The notes below the pieces were generated by a model. It had not been told where the DNA came from, did no database searches, and worked only from the letters and a program-made list of their open reading frames with translations. From Tieghemiomyces parasiticus (Eukaryota; Kickxellomycota; Dimargaritomycetes; Dimargaritales; Dimargaritaceae): a DNA stretch of 64,000 bases. The position numbers and the translations under genes are program-made. The stretch lies in assembly GCA_027575765.1 (NCBI GenBank), contig JANBPT010000036.1:1-64000 (forward strand), read 5' to 3'. Positions 12,151-24,200 of this stretch are shown in pieces (position 1 is the stretch's first letter; every line of letters begins with the position of its first letter).

Positions 12151-12693
12151 TTATCTGAGACGACGGGCCTCACGCTCAGACTCGAGCAGGCACAGGATAT
12201 CGTCCATGCGGACGGGGCCCTTCACGTTGCGGATGATGGAGCGGGTCGGGTCATCGAGGAACTCGACGCGGACCTGGGTGACACCACCGCGGGAACCGGT
12301 ACGGCCCAGGATCTTGGTGACCTTGACGAGCTTGACGGGCTGCTTGGTTTGTTCCTGATAGTGTGGGAACGTAGGCGGTTGAGGGAGGGGATGGCGTGGT
12401 CAGATGGGGCCATTCGTCCGTCGCGATTCCGTGGATTGATTCAAAGTGTGGATTGGGAGGATAGGAATGTCGAGCATAGCAAACTATGTGGTTAGATACC
12501 GGTCTGGCTGTATCATCCAATTACTCGTAGCCCATCCATTTGGACATTTTCCCGTATGTCGTTCGAGGTCATTAGGACGGCCTGCGTTCAAGATGACGGA
12601 TGGATGGATGGATCTGGGTTCGGCAGCCGATGCTGCAATCGTTCGCCTTCGCGGGGCTGGTATAGGGTGGCGTTGCGAAATCGCACTTACCAT
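12151..12693 (-). CDS. RPS28: cytosolic small-subunit ribosomal protein eS28 (S28)
   Basis: Two coding exons: the ATG alone at 12691-12693, followed directly by GTAAGT, and 12151-12354 after a CAG acceptor. The phase-0 intron is 336 nt. The product is 68 residues (yeast S28 is 67). It reads [15 protein letters not shown], then the strongly conserved [17 protein letters not shown] core and a C-terminus ending in SEREARRLR, all diagnostic of eS28. The protein sits at the mRNA exit side of the 40S head. The start is fixed because the second exon has no suitable upstream ATG and the ATG abuts a consensus donor. Introns close to the start codon are common in fungal ribosomal protein genes. A GGAT x4 tetranucleotide lies inside the intron. 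Confidence 0.95.
12598..12613. repeat. GGAT x4 tetranucleotide repeat in the RPS28 intron
   Basis: Four GGAT units are visible within the 336-nt RPS28 intron. This is a simple repeat with no evident role. Confidence 0.8.
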
Positions 12694-13937
12694 GTTGACG
12701 GGATGCGTAGTAACAGGTCGATAATACAAGACGAGACAAACGGTCGGAAGAGATGGAACTGAAGGGCAGCGTCGGTGATATCCTTTAAGGTTGGCTTGCA
12801 CAATGCGTGGTGGTAAGGGCTAGCCCGTGGAAAGCACCGGCCAGGTCGGTTATCCTTCACCACTGGTGGTGTCCCTCGGTGGGGCGCGGTTTAGGCAGGC
12901 AGCGCCTGGGTGTACCGCCCTTTCAGTGGCAGGTACGGTTTAGGAGCGAGAAAAAAATAAAAGAAAGCCGGCCCTAAATTCCCAAACTCCAGGATGGGAC
13001 GATGTCTGCCCTACCGAAAAGTCCCACCAGGCATCTCGTGCTATACATAGCCTGGCCCCGCATTTTTATGTAGGTACTGGTAAACCATTAAGCCAGAGCG
13101 CCACGGATTGATCCGCCCTGATGAGTTGTAAAAGGACTTGAGTATGGCCATGACCAGGACACTTTACTTCTGATCCAAGACTATGGTCTTACCGGTCCAC
13201 TCGAAACGGCCAGTATCAACGTAGACCCCTCGATTGGGGATAGGCAGCTGGCTGTGTGTCTCACCAATGGACGTTGCCAGTTAGACCTGAAGACGCCGCA
13301 CACATGATAATGGCCAGGGGATTCCATATTTCACAAACCAGTCTGATTTTATTTTACTTTAAGAAAACCCCCGTCTGGTTACCATGGCTGGTACAGTGAG
13401 GGTGACAAGTGATCCCAGGTGCTTATAAATATTCGACGGCTGCCTTGCAATGGCTTTTACTCGGCTGGTAGAGGTATCGCAGCCCTCATGTTCTCGCCCC
13501 CACAGGGTTTTATTGCCGGGCAATGAATCACTAGATGCTGTCAGCTGCCAGCGGTGCCGCTTTATCTATATAATCATTTAATCCATTTGTTCGGGTTGAC
13601 ACCACAATACAGGGCAATTGGGATAGTTCAGATCACGCCAATCCTTGCTACATTCAGCTACCTGATGAAGACCTTTGCTGCTACCCTCCACAGACTGCTA
13701 TCTTCTCACCATCCCATTACTCGTAATCTATCCAAGTCACACATCACTCTGTCCAGGCCTTAACTTGGGGTTGCCTGCTATAGCCCGGTTACGTTTCACT
13801 TATGATCCCCCCCACTGGTCTCCCTTCGCTTCCGTTGTCTCGCAACCACTCTGCCCTTTATCTCTGTAGCCTCGATACTAGCCTGTGCGCCTTTACTCCC
13901 TCACCCCACTTGGTCATTCCTCCCAAGTCCCAATCAC
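12694..13937. other. intergenic stretch between divergent RPS28 and the QPRT gene
   Basis: This is the shared upstream region of minus-strand RPS28 and plus-strand QPRT. It becomes pyrimidine-rich towards the QPRT start, as is usual for fungal leaders. No gene seen. Confidence 0.5.
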
Positions 13938-15229
13938 ATGACTACCGCCGATTCCGAACGCCACCTCCCTACCACCAGTCTCATTCCCAACACCATGAAT
14001 TCGCTCTCCACCCCGGAACTCGCGAACCTCCTACCACCCTGCTGGGCCACCATGGTAACCGAGTGGCTCAAGGAAGACACCCCGTCCTTCGACTATGGCG
14101 GATTCGTGGTCGGCGAGAAGCAAGAGACGGCTGTCCTTCTCGGCAAGTCCAAAGGTGTCGTGGCCGGCAGACCCTTTTTTGATGAGGTGTTTAAACAGGT
14201 TGGCTGCAGGTAAGCTGCCCTGTGTATAACTGAATATATATCTGCAGCCCCCCCCCACAGTCCCACTCTTCACCAAACTCATGCCCACTTGTTTTTTTGG
14301 TCCACCTAACTCTCCTGGGTACCCACCCTCCCTATTTCACCACCCTTGCACCACGGCCCTAATAGAGTTGAGTGGCTCGTCGAGGAAGGCGAAGCATTTG
14401 AACCCATCAAGGAGGTGGCCTACGTCTATGGCCCGGCACGCCAGTTACTGATGGGCGAACGGGTGGCGCTCAACATGCTGGCACGGTGCAGCGGAATCGC
14501 AACGCGGGCGCGGCACCTGCGCCAACTGAAGGACGCGCACGGGTTCCCGGGCATCATCGCCGGGACGCGCAAGACGACCCCGGGGTTCCGTATCGTAGAA
14601 AAATACGCCATGCTGGTCGGCGGGATCGACACGCACCGGATGGACTTATCGAGCTGCATCATGTTGAAGGATAACCACATTTGGAGTCAGGGGTCCATCC
14701 CGGCCGCCGTGGCCAAGGCCCGCGCTGCCGGCGGGTTCTCCATCAAGATTGAGGTCGAGTGTCGTTCCGAGGCCGAGGCGGACGAGGCTGTCGAGGCTGG
14801 CGCCGATATCATTATGCTGGACAATTTTGATGCTAAGGGCCTCAAGTCGGCCGCCGCCAGCCTGCGCCAGCGCTGGGCCGAACGTGGCCGTCCCAACGTG
14901 CTCATCGAGGCCAGCGGTGGGATCACCGAGGAAACCATCACCGAGTATTTCTGCCCGGGTAAGCCACCGTGACGGTTGACGATGCAAGCGGTTAAACATG
15001 TGGGCGAGTCGGAGGGGTGGCAGGCAAAAGGCTCCCCCCCGTAACACCCTTTAAACTCGCATCCTAACCCGGAAGTGAGCTTGGTACGCTCCTAACACTC
15101 TTTCCCTCTACCTCGACCGATTATTCCACCCTCTCATCACCAGATATCAACATTGTGAGTCTCGGCTCGGTGACCCAGGGTGTCCCTCACGTCGACTTCT
15201 CGCTCAAGATCCAGCGCGCCAGTGCCTAA
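13938..15229 (+). CDS. BNA6: nicotinate-nucleotide pyrophosphorylase (quinolinate phosphoribosyltransferase)
   Basis: Three coding exons: 13938-14209, 14366-14958 and 15144-15229. The introns are 156 and 185 nt, with donors GTAAGC and acceptors TAG and CAG, and the frame closes at TAA 15227-15229. The enzyme converts quinolinate and PRPP to nicotinate mononucleotide in de novo NAD synthesis from tryptophan. Family landmarks are the N-terminal lobe ending in a [12 protein letters not shown] stretch, then [32 protein letters not shown] with the catalytic Arg/Lys-rich loop, [15 protein letters not shown] and IIMLDNFD, and the C-terminal SLGSVTQG. From ATG 13938 the product is 316 residues. The downstream ATG at 13995 would give 297 residues, the usual length, so the true start is open. 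Confidence 0.95.
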
Positions 15230-15854
15230 GCCGTCCTATGATATATCAAGTCTTGCAGGGTGGGCGTAATGCATCCGCACGGTGCCGATGTACGACGGCC
15301 AGTTGGAGCATACCTTTCTAGTGTTCAGAGTCAGAAATCACCGCGAACGACAATCCACGTAGCCTTGAATTGGTAGTGGCACTTGAGTTTAGTCATGTGA
15401 CTAGCGGTGAATAAATTAGCTCCCTTGGTTAAATCCCTCGCATCTGTTGCTGGCTTGCATGGGGGGGATCATACGGCTTCATATAGTACCGAACGTAATC
15501 ACCACTCGTGCGGCTTGCTAAAGGGCAGGGGCCTACCTCTGCAGGTATATCGGTCAACGTGCAGGGGCGGTGGACGCGACTGGCTAGGGGCAATTGGCAC
15601 GAAGAGCTCGTGAGAAAAAGCGGCAGCCCTGCGTGGCGCTGGGCATAGCAGGCACCCCCATTTCAGGGAGGTTCGGCTGGTCACGGGGGAGGCCTGGTGG
15701 TAGAAGCCCAGAGGCGTGCCTCGAAGGCGAACTCAATGCAACGATACTACCTCCCTGAGCCGCCAGCCCAAGGGTCGACTTATTGACCCATTCCCATTCC
15801 GCGCTTCATTGCCGCTACCGCTCCTCATTTCGTTACCAGGTCACCTCGGGCGCC
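15230..15854. other. intergenic stretch between QPRT and the CoA-transferase gene
   Basis: This is the 3' flank of QPRT and the promoter of the next + gene. No coding region seen. Confidence 0.5.
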
Positions 15855-17928
15855 ATGGTCTCGTACATTCTCTACACTGCGCTGACTAGGGCGACGGCTC
15901 AGCACTTCTCCTTACCTCGGCAGGCCAGCTTCGGCAAGCCCTGGCCGCTCCAACGAGGTCCGTGGGGTCACGTTAGCGACTCGGCGGTCCCTGCTCTAGT
16001 CCGCGGCCGCCATTACAAGGCCGACCAGGTTACCACCGGCGCCGAGGGCAGTCCCAGCCAAACACCCCTCCCACTGGAGGGTATCCGTATCCTGGACCTC
16101 TCGCGGGTACTCGCCGGCCCGTACTGCACCATGCTCCTGGGCGACCTCGGCGCCGAGGTAATCAAAGTGGAACATCCGGACCGTGGGGACGATACCCGGT
16201 CCTACGGGCCCCCGTTTCTCAAGCGAGGCGATAGCTCATCAACTGCCGGGGGATCATTGGCGTCGACGGCAGCGGGCGAGAGTGCCTACTTTCTGTGCGT
16301 CAATCGTAACAAGAAGTCAGTGGCCTTGGATTTTAAAACGGCCGCGGGGCGGGCGCTCCTGTGTCGCATGGCCCAGGAGTGCGACGTGTTGGTGGAAAAT
16401 TACGTACCTGGCAAGCTCGCTGCGCTGGGGCTCGGTTACCAGGACTTGCGCCAGTTGAGCCCCGGGTTGATTTACACTAGTATATCAGGTAAATGAGGGG
16501 AAAGGGGGGGGGTGGTTAGTAGCTGTGCTGAAGGTACGGTTCGTCTGGTTTGCTATCCCATCGACCTGCATGGTTCGTCAGACTAGCCGTTTTCTAACGC
16601 TGTCATTCCTCTCTTTACTGCTTCACTACGACCTGGCTGAAGGGTATGGCTCGACAGGACCCTACGCTCAGCGAGCGGGCTACGATGTGATGGTGGAGGT
16701 AAGTCGTAGACCGTGGTGACCCGGCTCCCTGTGCGATACAGCTTTGCTAATGTTATCAGGGGTCCTTCGGATAGAAGGGCCCTTTAGCTCTACCTGGGTC
16801 AACTGTTATCTCCAACCGCTACCCGTCTTATCAAACCCTCACGCCTCCTTCCGCTGTAGGCTGAAGGCGGCCTTATGTACATCACCGGTGAACGAGACGG
16901 CACGCCCGTCAAAGTGGGCGTAGCCATTACAGGTAGGCGGACTGGTGGGCAACAGCCGAGGCCCATGCGTTGAGAAGGTCCTGTCGATTTCATTGAGGGG
17001 CTTTATGACCTTCCCAGAGAGAAGAACCTTAACCCATTACTCAATGTGTACACTCTCTCCGCTCACTTGACAGACCTGTCAACTGGTAAGTGCGGCACTG
17101 ATTAGACCCATAACTCGTATAGTCAAGCGCACTATCCCTCTCGGCTCAAGCCGGTCTGTATTTGAGGCGTTAACCAGTCCACCACCTCTTCTTTTGTTGT
17201 GCTTTGCTTTGTTTACACCCGACCTTCCTGTATACCCACACAATCCCCCAGGCCTCTACGCCCACGGCGCCATCATGGCCGCCCTTATCTCCCGGGGCCG
17301 CACCGGCCGCGGCCAGCACCTGGACATTTCCCTTCTGGACTGCCAACTGGCCTCGCTCGCCAACATCGCCAGTAGCTACCTCACCGCGGGGATCGAGGCG
17401 CAGCGTTGGGGAACATCCCACCCGTCCATTGTACCCTACCGCGCCTTCCCCACCGCGGATGGGTCCATTGTGGTGGGGGGCGGCAACGATCGGCAATTCA
17501 GGGTACTCTGCGAGCACCTCGGCCTGCCAGACCTGCTGAATGACCCACGCTACCGATCCAACCGGGACCGCGTACAACACCGCGATACCCTCGAGGCTGC
17601 CATCAGTCAACGGCTGCGGACCCAACCGACCGCCCACTGGCTGGCGGTTTTGGCTGAGTCCGGCATTCCGTTTGCACCGGTTAATAACCTCGAGCAAACG
17701 TTTAAGCATCCCCAGGTCAGCGCACGCGAGATGGTCCAGACCGTGGACCACCCCGTGGCCGGGCCTGTCAGGTTGGTCGGACCGGCCGTCAAGTACAGCG
17801 ATACGCCGGCCACCATCAGGCTGCCCCCGCCTACCCTGGGCCAGCATACGGCCGAGGTGCTGTGTGAATTGCTGGCGCTGGATCCCAAAGAGGTTGAGCG
17901 GCTCCGCGGAGATAAGGTTATTGCGTAG
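15855..17928 (+). CDS. SUGCT: succinyl-CoA:glutarate CoA-transferase-like protein (CaiB/BaiF class III)
   Basis: Five coding exons: 15855-16488, 16643-16698, 16860-16932, 17074-17085 and 17252-17928, giving 483 residues. The introns are 141-166 nt and all phases agree. Exon 4 is only 12 nt. After a presumed mitochondrial presequence, the CaiB fold starts with [18 protein letters not shown] and [14 protein letters not shown]. The catalytic Asp of the family corresponds to Asp226 in GYDVMVE. Later stretches are [19 protein letters not shown], across the microexon, and [14 protein letters not shown]. These match the SUGCT/C7orf10 type, which transfers CoA to glutarate in lysine/tryptophan catabolism in mitochondria. 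Exon 2 uses a less common AAG acceptor (16640-16642), but the encoded [15 protein letters not shown] is conserved. The gene follows QPRT head to tail. Confidence 0.92.
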
Positions 17929-18294
17929 GTTGCCAGCAGGATAATGGTCGTACCTAAATATACTCAACACCCTAGCTGTGTACATACTCGACAAGAAGTT
18001 TTCCCGAGGTCTATTGGTATGGAAAGGAACAAATAAGGTGGGGTGATTTAGGGATGAACTCCCAGGTATCTCCGTCAACAGCGCACTGGTAGGTAAACTA
18101 TTTTGATCATGGTGTAAGTTAAAAAGTCAACAGCGCAGCTTTTAAAATATATTTGGAGCGAACTAGGTGTCCGCCATCCAGTCAGTGTTATAGTAGCAGT
18201 GGTGGTAATACAGAAAGGAACAATCAAGTAAGCGGGCTAAAGAAGTCACGGCAGAGTCGCGGGCGTGGCGGGCGACCAAGTGTCCTAAACGGTT
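17929..18294. other. intergenic stretch between convergent genes
   Basis: This is an AT-richer convergent 3' spacer. No gene seen. Confidence 0.5.
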
Positions 18295-19395
18295 TTAGTA
18301 GCGACGCTTGCCGGAGTGCTTGGACTTCTTGCCGGATTTCTTGTGGGGCTTGGATCCGGTACGCTTAGGTCGATGCTGGTCCTGGTCCCCCCCAGCGTCA
18401 GCGGGGGTGGTAGGCGACTTGAGGGCGCTCTTGAGGCCGCCCTCGGGAGAGACCGAGAGGTGGCGTTCCTCATTAGTGAGGGCCTCGGTGGTCAACAAGA
18501 GGGAGCGGTTGCGCATCACAAACGAGGTGATGGGGGTATCGAGGGTGATGCCAGCTCGGGTAATCCAGTACTCGGCGGGCTGGTGACCCTTGGGGATTTT
18601 GAGGGTACGCGGGACGGCAGTGGTGGTAAGGGGCGACGGGAGGCCGTCCAGGTGGGTGGGGCTGGACCCACAGGACGAATCGTCTGACACAAACTGGTGC
18701 CCGTCATCGTCGCTGGGTAGAGACGACGGCGGTATTGGTGGGAGACGGGTGCGGAGGTGCTCCTTAGCGTGGGCTAGCTGGCGCACAATGTCCTTGGGCG
18801 GCAGGTAGAGCGTGTGGTTTTGTTGCAGGTTAAATGAGACCCGGCGGGGGTGCGAGGGGATGTCACGGGGGCGCGCGTCGCTCACGCACTGGCCGGGGGT
18901 CTGTATCGGTAGATGGAGGCAGCGGTGAGAAGTGCAGGCAATCGGTGGGGTCAGCGGGGTGGTCGGGAGAATCGGCCAGATACGGGTGGCGGCGGATCAA
19001 GGGGTCGGGTGCAGTCGGAAACGGATCAGGGCCAGGGCTTACGGTGGGCACGCACGCCACGCCCATGGGGAAGCGGGACTGTTCCAGAGAGTATCGAGCC
19101 AGGGCCAGACACCCCTGAGGCCTGGGCCGCTCCCTCGCCCTCCACCGCCACAGGCCCGGGGCTGTGCAGAGAGGAGAGCGTTCCAGGTGCCAGGGTTTCG
19201 CACGTGGACCTGTGTCTCACCGGGAGGAGGTTCTTGCCGGCCCATGCCCTATGCTCTACGCCCTGGTAGGTCTAACTACTGGACGAAATACCTAGGGGAT
19301 GCACCACTTACCAGGTTGGAGGCAGCGTTGTCGAACAGGCCGTTGTAGGCGGCGGTGGCAGAATGGGCGTGTTGGGTACGTATAGAAGCGGCCAT
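18295..19395 (-). CDS. unknown protein with a very basic C-terminal tail (putative nuclear protein)
   Basis: I do not recognise the family. I infer two coding exons: 19312-19395 (28 residues from ATG 19395, donor GTAAGT) and 18295-18900 (after an ACAG acceptor), phase 0, with an intron of 411 nt and a product of 229 residues. The first exon reads MAASIRTQHAHSATAAYNGL. Near the start of exon 2 is PRRVSFNLQQNHTLYLPPKD. The middle is Ser/Pro/Thr-rich with acidic patches, and the C-terminal 35 residues are Lys/Arg/Ser/His-rich, ending in KKSKHSGKRRY. Such a tail suggests nuclear or nucleolar localisation. Codon bias matches the neighbours. The first exon and its junction are the less certain part, and an additional small exon inside the intron is possible. 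Confidence 0.55.
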
Positions 19396-19642
19396 AGTGA
19401 TGGGCAAGGGTCTATTGGGCACTGGAAAGGGTGGGTGGGCTTGGACCGTAGGTGGAACGGGTGCGGAGGTTTAGCGGGGCTAGAGGGTGTGGAGAGGAAG
19501 GTGAGTAATGAAGTGAATTGCGAGAGGGCGGAGGCGGCCTAATAGGATAGCGGGCAATAGGCAGCAGGCTTGGGAAGTGGGGGTAGGGAACGTGCGTGCG
19601 AAGAGGCGGAACGGCGCTACGAACGGATACACGGCTTCTAGG

Positions 19643-19652
19643 CTTATATAAG
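19643..19652 (-). promoter_or_regulatory. TATA-box candidate (palindromic) for the gene at 18295-19395
   Basis: The palindrome CTTATATAAG lies about 250 nt upstream of ATG 19395. It is symmetrical, so its direction cannot be read from the motif. Confidence 0.35.
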
Positions 19653-19729
19653 GAAGCAGGGTGCTTGGGACCCGCCAGCAGCGGACTGCTTGCCCAGAGA
19701 GCAGAGGGGCGAGTGGGCTGGAAAAAAAA

Positions 19730-19743
19730 CACACACACACACA
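19730..19743. repeat. (CA)7 microsatellite
   Basis: Seven CA units follow an A run in the divergent promoter region. Confidence 0.85.
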
Positions 19744-21210
19744 GTGTGCCGGTGGCCTCCGAGGCCACGTAATAATGGCGTGCTTGGTACAAGCTGAGGG
19801 CGAGGAGGAAGGCAGGCGCTGACGGATGGTGGCCGCCCATCCAACAGGAAGGTGGTAGAAGGCACGGCCGGCCTATCAGAGGCCACAGCCGCATTGGGCA
19901 GATGGGCGGATTCGTGTGGACGATCAAGGCGGGCTGACGGGGAAAGTGCGAGAATAGCAGGTCTTGTGACTTGGAAATTGAATCAGTGCGGTGCAAAGCA
20001 CTGCTTTCCGCCCCTCTTGACTCATTTTCAGCGAAGCCGCAGGGAATGGGTGGCAGCACTGGTGTTCTCCTTGCCGCCTGGCTAATTCACTCCAGTGCCA
20101 TTCTTGGCCACAGATCATATGGAGCAGACCGCTCCGGACGGCTCCGGGCCTCGGACTGGCAGGGACGCTGCAGCGGCCGGATTCCAGCCGCAGTAAGCAA
20201 ACCTGGTAATTGGCAGAGTGTGTCGTTTGCTTGGCGTCAATAGGTAGGGAGTGGTGTAGGACAAGGGGGGCGCAGAGGTTGGTACAGTATGCGTTCGTCG
20301 AGTTCACTCGCATCTACATGGGCCGTGACAAATCATCAGCCAATTTACGACTCACATCGCTCCAACAGTGGCGCCGCAGCCAAGTCCCACTAGTGTCGTG
20401 GGTCGTTTGTTGTGCCCAAAGCCAGCCAACGATCCGCGCCGTACTAAGTAGCGAGGCACTAACCATTTTGCATCGGTGGTTGGGATACCTTGAGTTATGG
20501 GACACCTTTCTTCCCCTTCCCCCTATCAACAGCACACTATTCGGCTCTGATGAAGCTGGACGAGGGGGGGGGGGGGTGTCTGGCGTGGACCGAGACGCGT
20601 GGTCACCATCAGGCTCGCAAGCTGTCCTCCAGCCTATATCTCAGGGATGTGATAACAAAACCGGGGGCGGGGAGAATGTTACTGAAGCCCAGCCTTGATG
20701 CCACACGGCATCTGCGCTGGACAACTTCAGTATTGAAAGCCAGATCGGCTTTGTCGTCGAGCTAATTTATCAGCACAAAAGTTCTAATATCACTTGAATA
20801 GTCACTTCTGAAAAGCCTTAGCCATGCTGTCTTCCACCTCAGCCGTCAACCAGGCCTCCTGCCGTTCCATAACGGGTAACCACGCAGAAAACCCTCGCGC
20901 CACTATTCGCGATCTGCTCAAGCCAGTGCACCAATCTATTATATTTTTTCTGGCTCCCTAAGCCCTGGTTGCATCGCACATCACCAAAAGCATTTGGTGA
21001 AGGGCCACCGAGGCAGGAATCGAGCCCATTTTAAGCCATCTTGGATTACTCCCCTTATCACCTATACCCTCCAACCTCCCCTCACCTGGCCACACTCCGT
21101 GATCACCAGAGGTCCTGTGGGCCATGCCGATCGCCCCACATCAGACCTCTTTCACCCTACCGAACCGTTCCTGACCTGTCCACCGGTCGCCACTGGGTCT
21201 CACGCCGCCC

Positions 21211-24200
21211 ATGTCGTGCTGCTCGTACTTAGTTTGGCCCCGGCGAGCAGCGCCACGATCGCAGCCGCGGCGGTACTTGTCCCTTCCAACCGGCCGCTGT
21301 TGTGGTGCGTTCCCTCGAACCCACCGACGGATCGCCGCTACCCGCAGCTACCACGTCGCTCGGGCTCCGTCGACCGCTTATCGATCCCCACTACCCATCG
21401 CGATTTCCTTCCTGCCAACTTTCCCACCACGGACAGCCCAGACCCGTCGCCACCAGACCCGGGCGGGCGAACCCTCTGCTTTAGGGCCAGGTCGGCGCAT
21501 CCAGGACTTTTTCGCCGACCTTCGCCGGGCGCTGGCCAACCCGCCGCCACTAACATCACCACCCTCTTCCCCATCCAAGCCCGTTTCACAGTCCGGGTCC
21601 TCGACGGACCAGACGCCACTATCGCTCGACCTGGCCACATGGCAAGAATACTGCACCTTCCCGCCCGCCGCCTGGCAGGCGTACCGACACGCGACGGATC
21701 CGGCCGCGCGGCAGGCTGACTTTGACATCCTCCTAAGCATCCAGAAACGGGCCGCGTCCGCCGCCTTCCGACCGCGACTGGTAAGGCTCTTCTTTGACAT
21801 GCGGAGTCTGGGGCTGACCGTGGCCAAATACCACTACATTCTGCTCCTGTACGCTTTGTGCCGGCAGGGCCAGCTTGACGACGCCCTGGCTCTATTCGCC
21901 GAAATCCGGGAGGGTGCCACCGACCTCGAGCTCCTCGAGGCCTACAACGTCCTACTCTACGGCTTCGGTTTGGCCCGCAACTACAATGGGCTATTGGACG
22001 GCTTCTTTCAGATCTTCCGCGATCGACTCCAACCGGACTCCACGACCTACCACGTGGTGATCAGTGCCTTCCAGTCCGAGGCCAACACGTTCCGCGCCCT
22101 CGAGGCCTTCGACAGCATGCTCCGCAGCGGGGTGCCCCCCACGCTGCTCCTCACCCGTCACATGGTGTTCTACCTGGTCGGCAAGCGGAAATTCGCCGAG
22201 GCCCTACGGGTATATGATCTATTTGGCCAGAGTCATGTAACAGAGGCAGAACCGGCAACCCCGCCGGCGGACCCGGCGTCCGTGCCTCAAGTCGCGGCCG
22301 ACGACATTTACCTCCATACTGCCCTCGTCTACTCGGCCCTCCGCCACCGCGACTTTGACCGCGCGCGGACCTTCTTTGCGCACGTACAGCGGCTACTACA
22401 GGCCGAAGGGACGGATCCATCCAATCTGTCGGGTGCCCCGACTCCTTACCCGGCCATCCCTGGGGCTAGCCTCTCGTTTAACCAGTTCATCAGCTATTAT
22501 ATCGACCAGGGTGATACTGCCACTGTCGGCCAGTTTTTCGCCGCCCTGCGGCTCGAAGGGGATCAGCCCGACGCTCTCAGTCTGATGCCGCTGCTCCGGA
22601 TCTACATTGGCAACCGCGACGTCACCAAACTGCAGCGCACCTTCGAGGTCCTACGTACGGCTCACCCGACCTTCGACCACCAGCTTTCCCAGGTCCTGGT
22701 ACGGATTTATGCCGAACATGGCAAGATGTCCGCGGCCGCCAAAGTACCAGACCAATTCATTCATTCCAACCTACCTGTCTCGAACGCGACGTACCACGCC
22801 GTGATTGAGGGTTACGTGACTCGCCGGGACGCCCCGGGCGTGTTACGGGCCCTCCGTCTGATGCAGACTCACGGGCGGGTTCCGGGGTTACAATCCCTTG
22901 AGCTCCTTGTTCACTTCTTCTTGACCAACGGTTACCTTGCACTTGCCCGACCAATCTACGAATACCTCCTCGGACCCGCTAAGCCCACCTCAATCGGGGC
23001 CGACTCTGGGCCCCAACCGTCACGACCTGAGGCCCAGACCAAACCCACCCAGCGCCTCTTCCGCCTGCTCATCCACCAATTCTCAGCGGCGGGCGAATTG
23101 GATATGGCCATGGGGTTCCTGGAGGACATGATCGCCTCGGACCTCCAACCCGTAGAGGATCTGTTCCATATCCTGATGCACGCCTATATTGGCCAGGGTC
23201 AGCCTGAGCGCGCCCTGGAACTCCTACCGCTCATGCTACAGCAGCCCTATTTTTCCAGCACCGTCATGAGACCCGACACACCGACCGATGGCTCTCGCAA
23301 GGGCAGTTCTCCGTCGTCGATGCTGCCGCGCGTGCGGTCGACCTACCTCCCGCGCGACCCTAGGATTCTACAACGGCTCAGCGGGGATACCTTCTCCGTG
23401 GTGGTGCGCGCGCTCTGTGTTCTGGGTGAAGTAAATGAGGCCCGCGAGCTGCTCCGTTCGTCCCAGAGTTCCCTACCGGCCTACAACCACGTGATTCACA
23501 CGCTGGTCTCGCAAAAGAAGTTTGCGGCCTCTCAACGGTTGTTTCAGGCCCTGCTACAGCGCGGCCATGAGCCAAACCGGCATACCTACTCATCACTACT
23601 CCGGAGTTCGCCACCCGCCGAGGCCCTCCAGACGGCCGGCGCCATTTTTGACCATATGGTACGTAAGCGCATCCCGCTTAACACCACCTTGTTTACCAAT
23701 TTCATCGAGGCCCACATTCCCAGCGGTGACACCCTCGGTGCCGAGCGGGCCTTCGTGCAAATGCAGACTACCTACGGCATCACTCCAGACCCTATGACCT
23801 ACCTGGCCCTGATGCAGGTGTACCGCCGGTCCGGCCAGCCCGTCGCGGGGGTCCGTGCGTGGGAAGAACTCATGGCCCGCCACCCGATCCAGCAGGACAC
23901 CGTGACCAACCGGCTGTACCCGGCCCCGCACCACCTGTCGGCACTCTCGCTCATGATCCGTACGTTCCTCCCACTTGATGCCTTGAAAGCCGGGACCATG
24001 AGGGCCCAGTATCTACATTCCCAGCTGCTGGCCGATTGTAACGAGGACGACGGGGGAGTGCCATCCCTGCCACCACAGCCGACGAAGGACCAGAAACATG
24101 CCGAGGAGTACCTGGAATGGCTCATGCGGGTGACTACCAACCGCCGCACGTTCTCGTCGCCCGGAGGTGTCGGCTATAAAAACAACGGCGCGTGGTCGGT

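Larger units (their letters stand above)
19396..21210. other. intergenic stretch between divergent genes
   Basis: This is the shared upstream region of the minus-strand unknown gene and the plus-strand PPR gene. It contains a (CA)7 microsatellite at 19730-19743 and a G run near 20567. A 215-codon minus frame at 19412-20059 is low-complexity and lies in the promoter, so it is not called. Confidence 0.45.

Noticed and set aside
13450..13525. TCGGCTGGTAGAG resembling a tRNA D arm / A box
   Set aside because: No matching T-loop (GTTTTAT instead of TTCRA) and no acceptor stem pairing.
17170..18078. Minus-strand open frame of about 300 codons
   Set aside because: It is antisense to the last exon of the CoA-transferase gene; no independent features.
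19412..20059. Minus-strand frame of 215 codons
   Set aside because: Low-complexity Pro/Ser/Leu composition in the divergent promoter region; it is explained by pyrimidine-rich leader sequence.
20994..21719. Plus-strand 241-codon frame overlapping the start of the PPR gene
   Set aside because: It is in a different phase from the PPR frame, Pro/His/Thr-rich and without homology; the PPR frame continues for 1257 codons.
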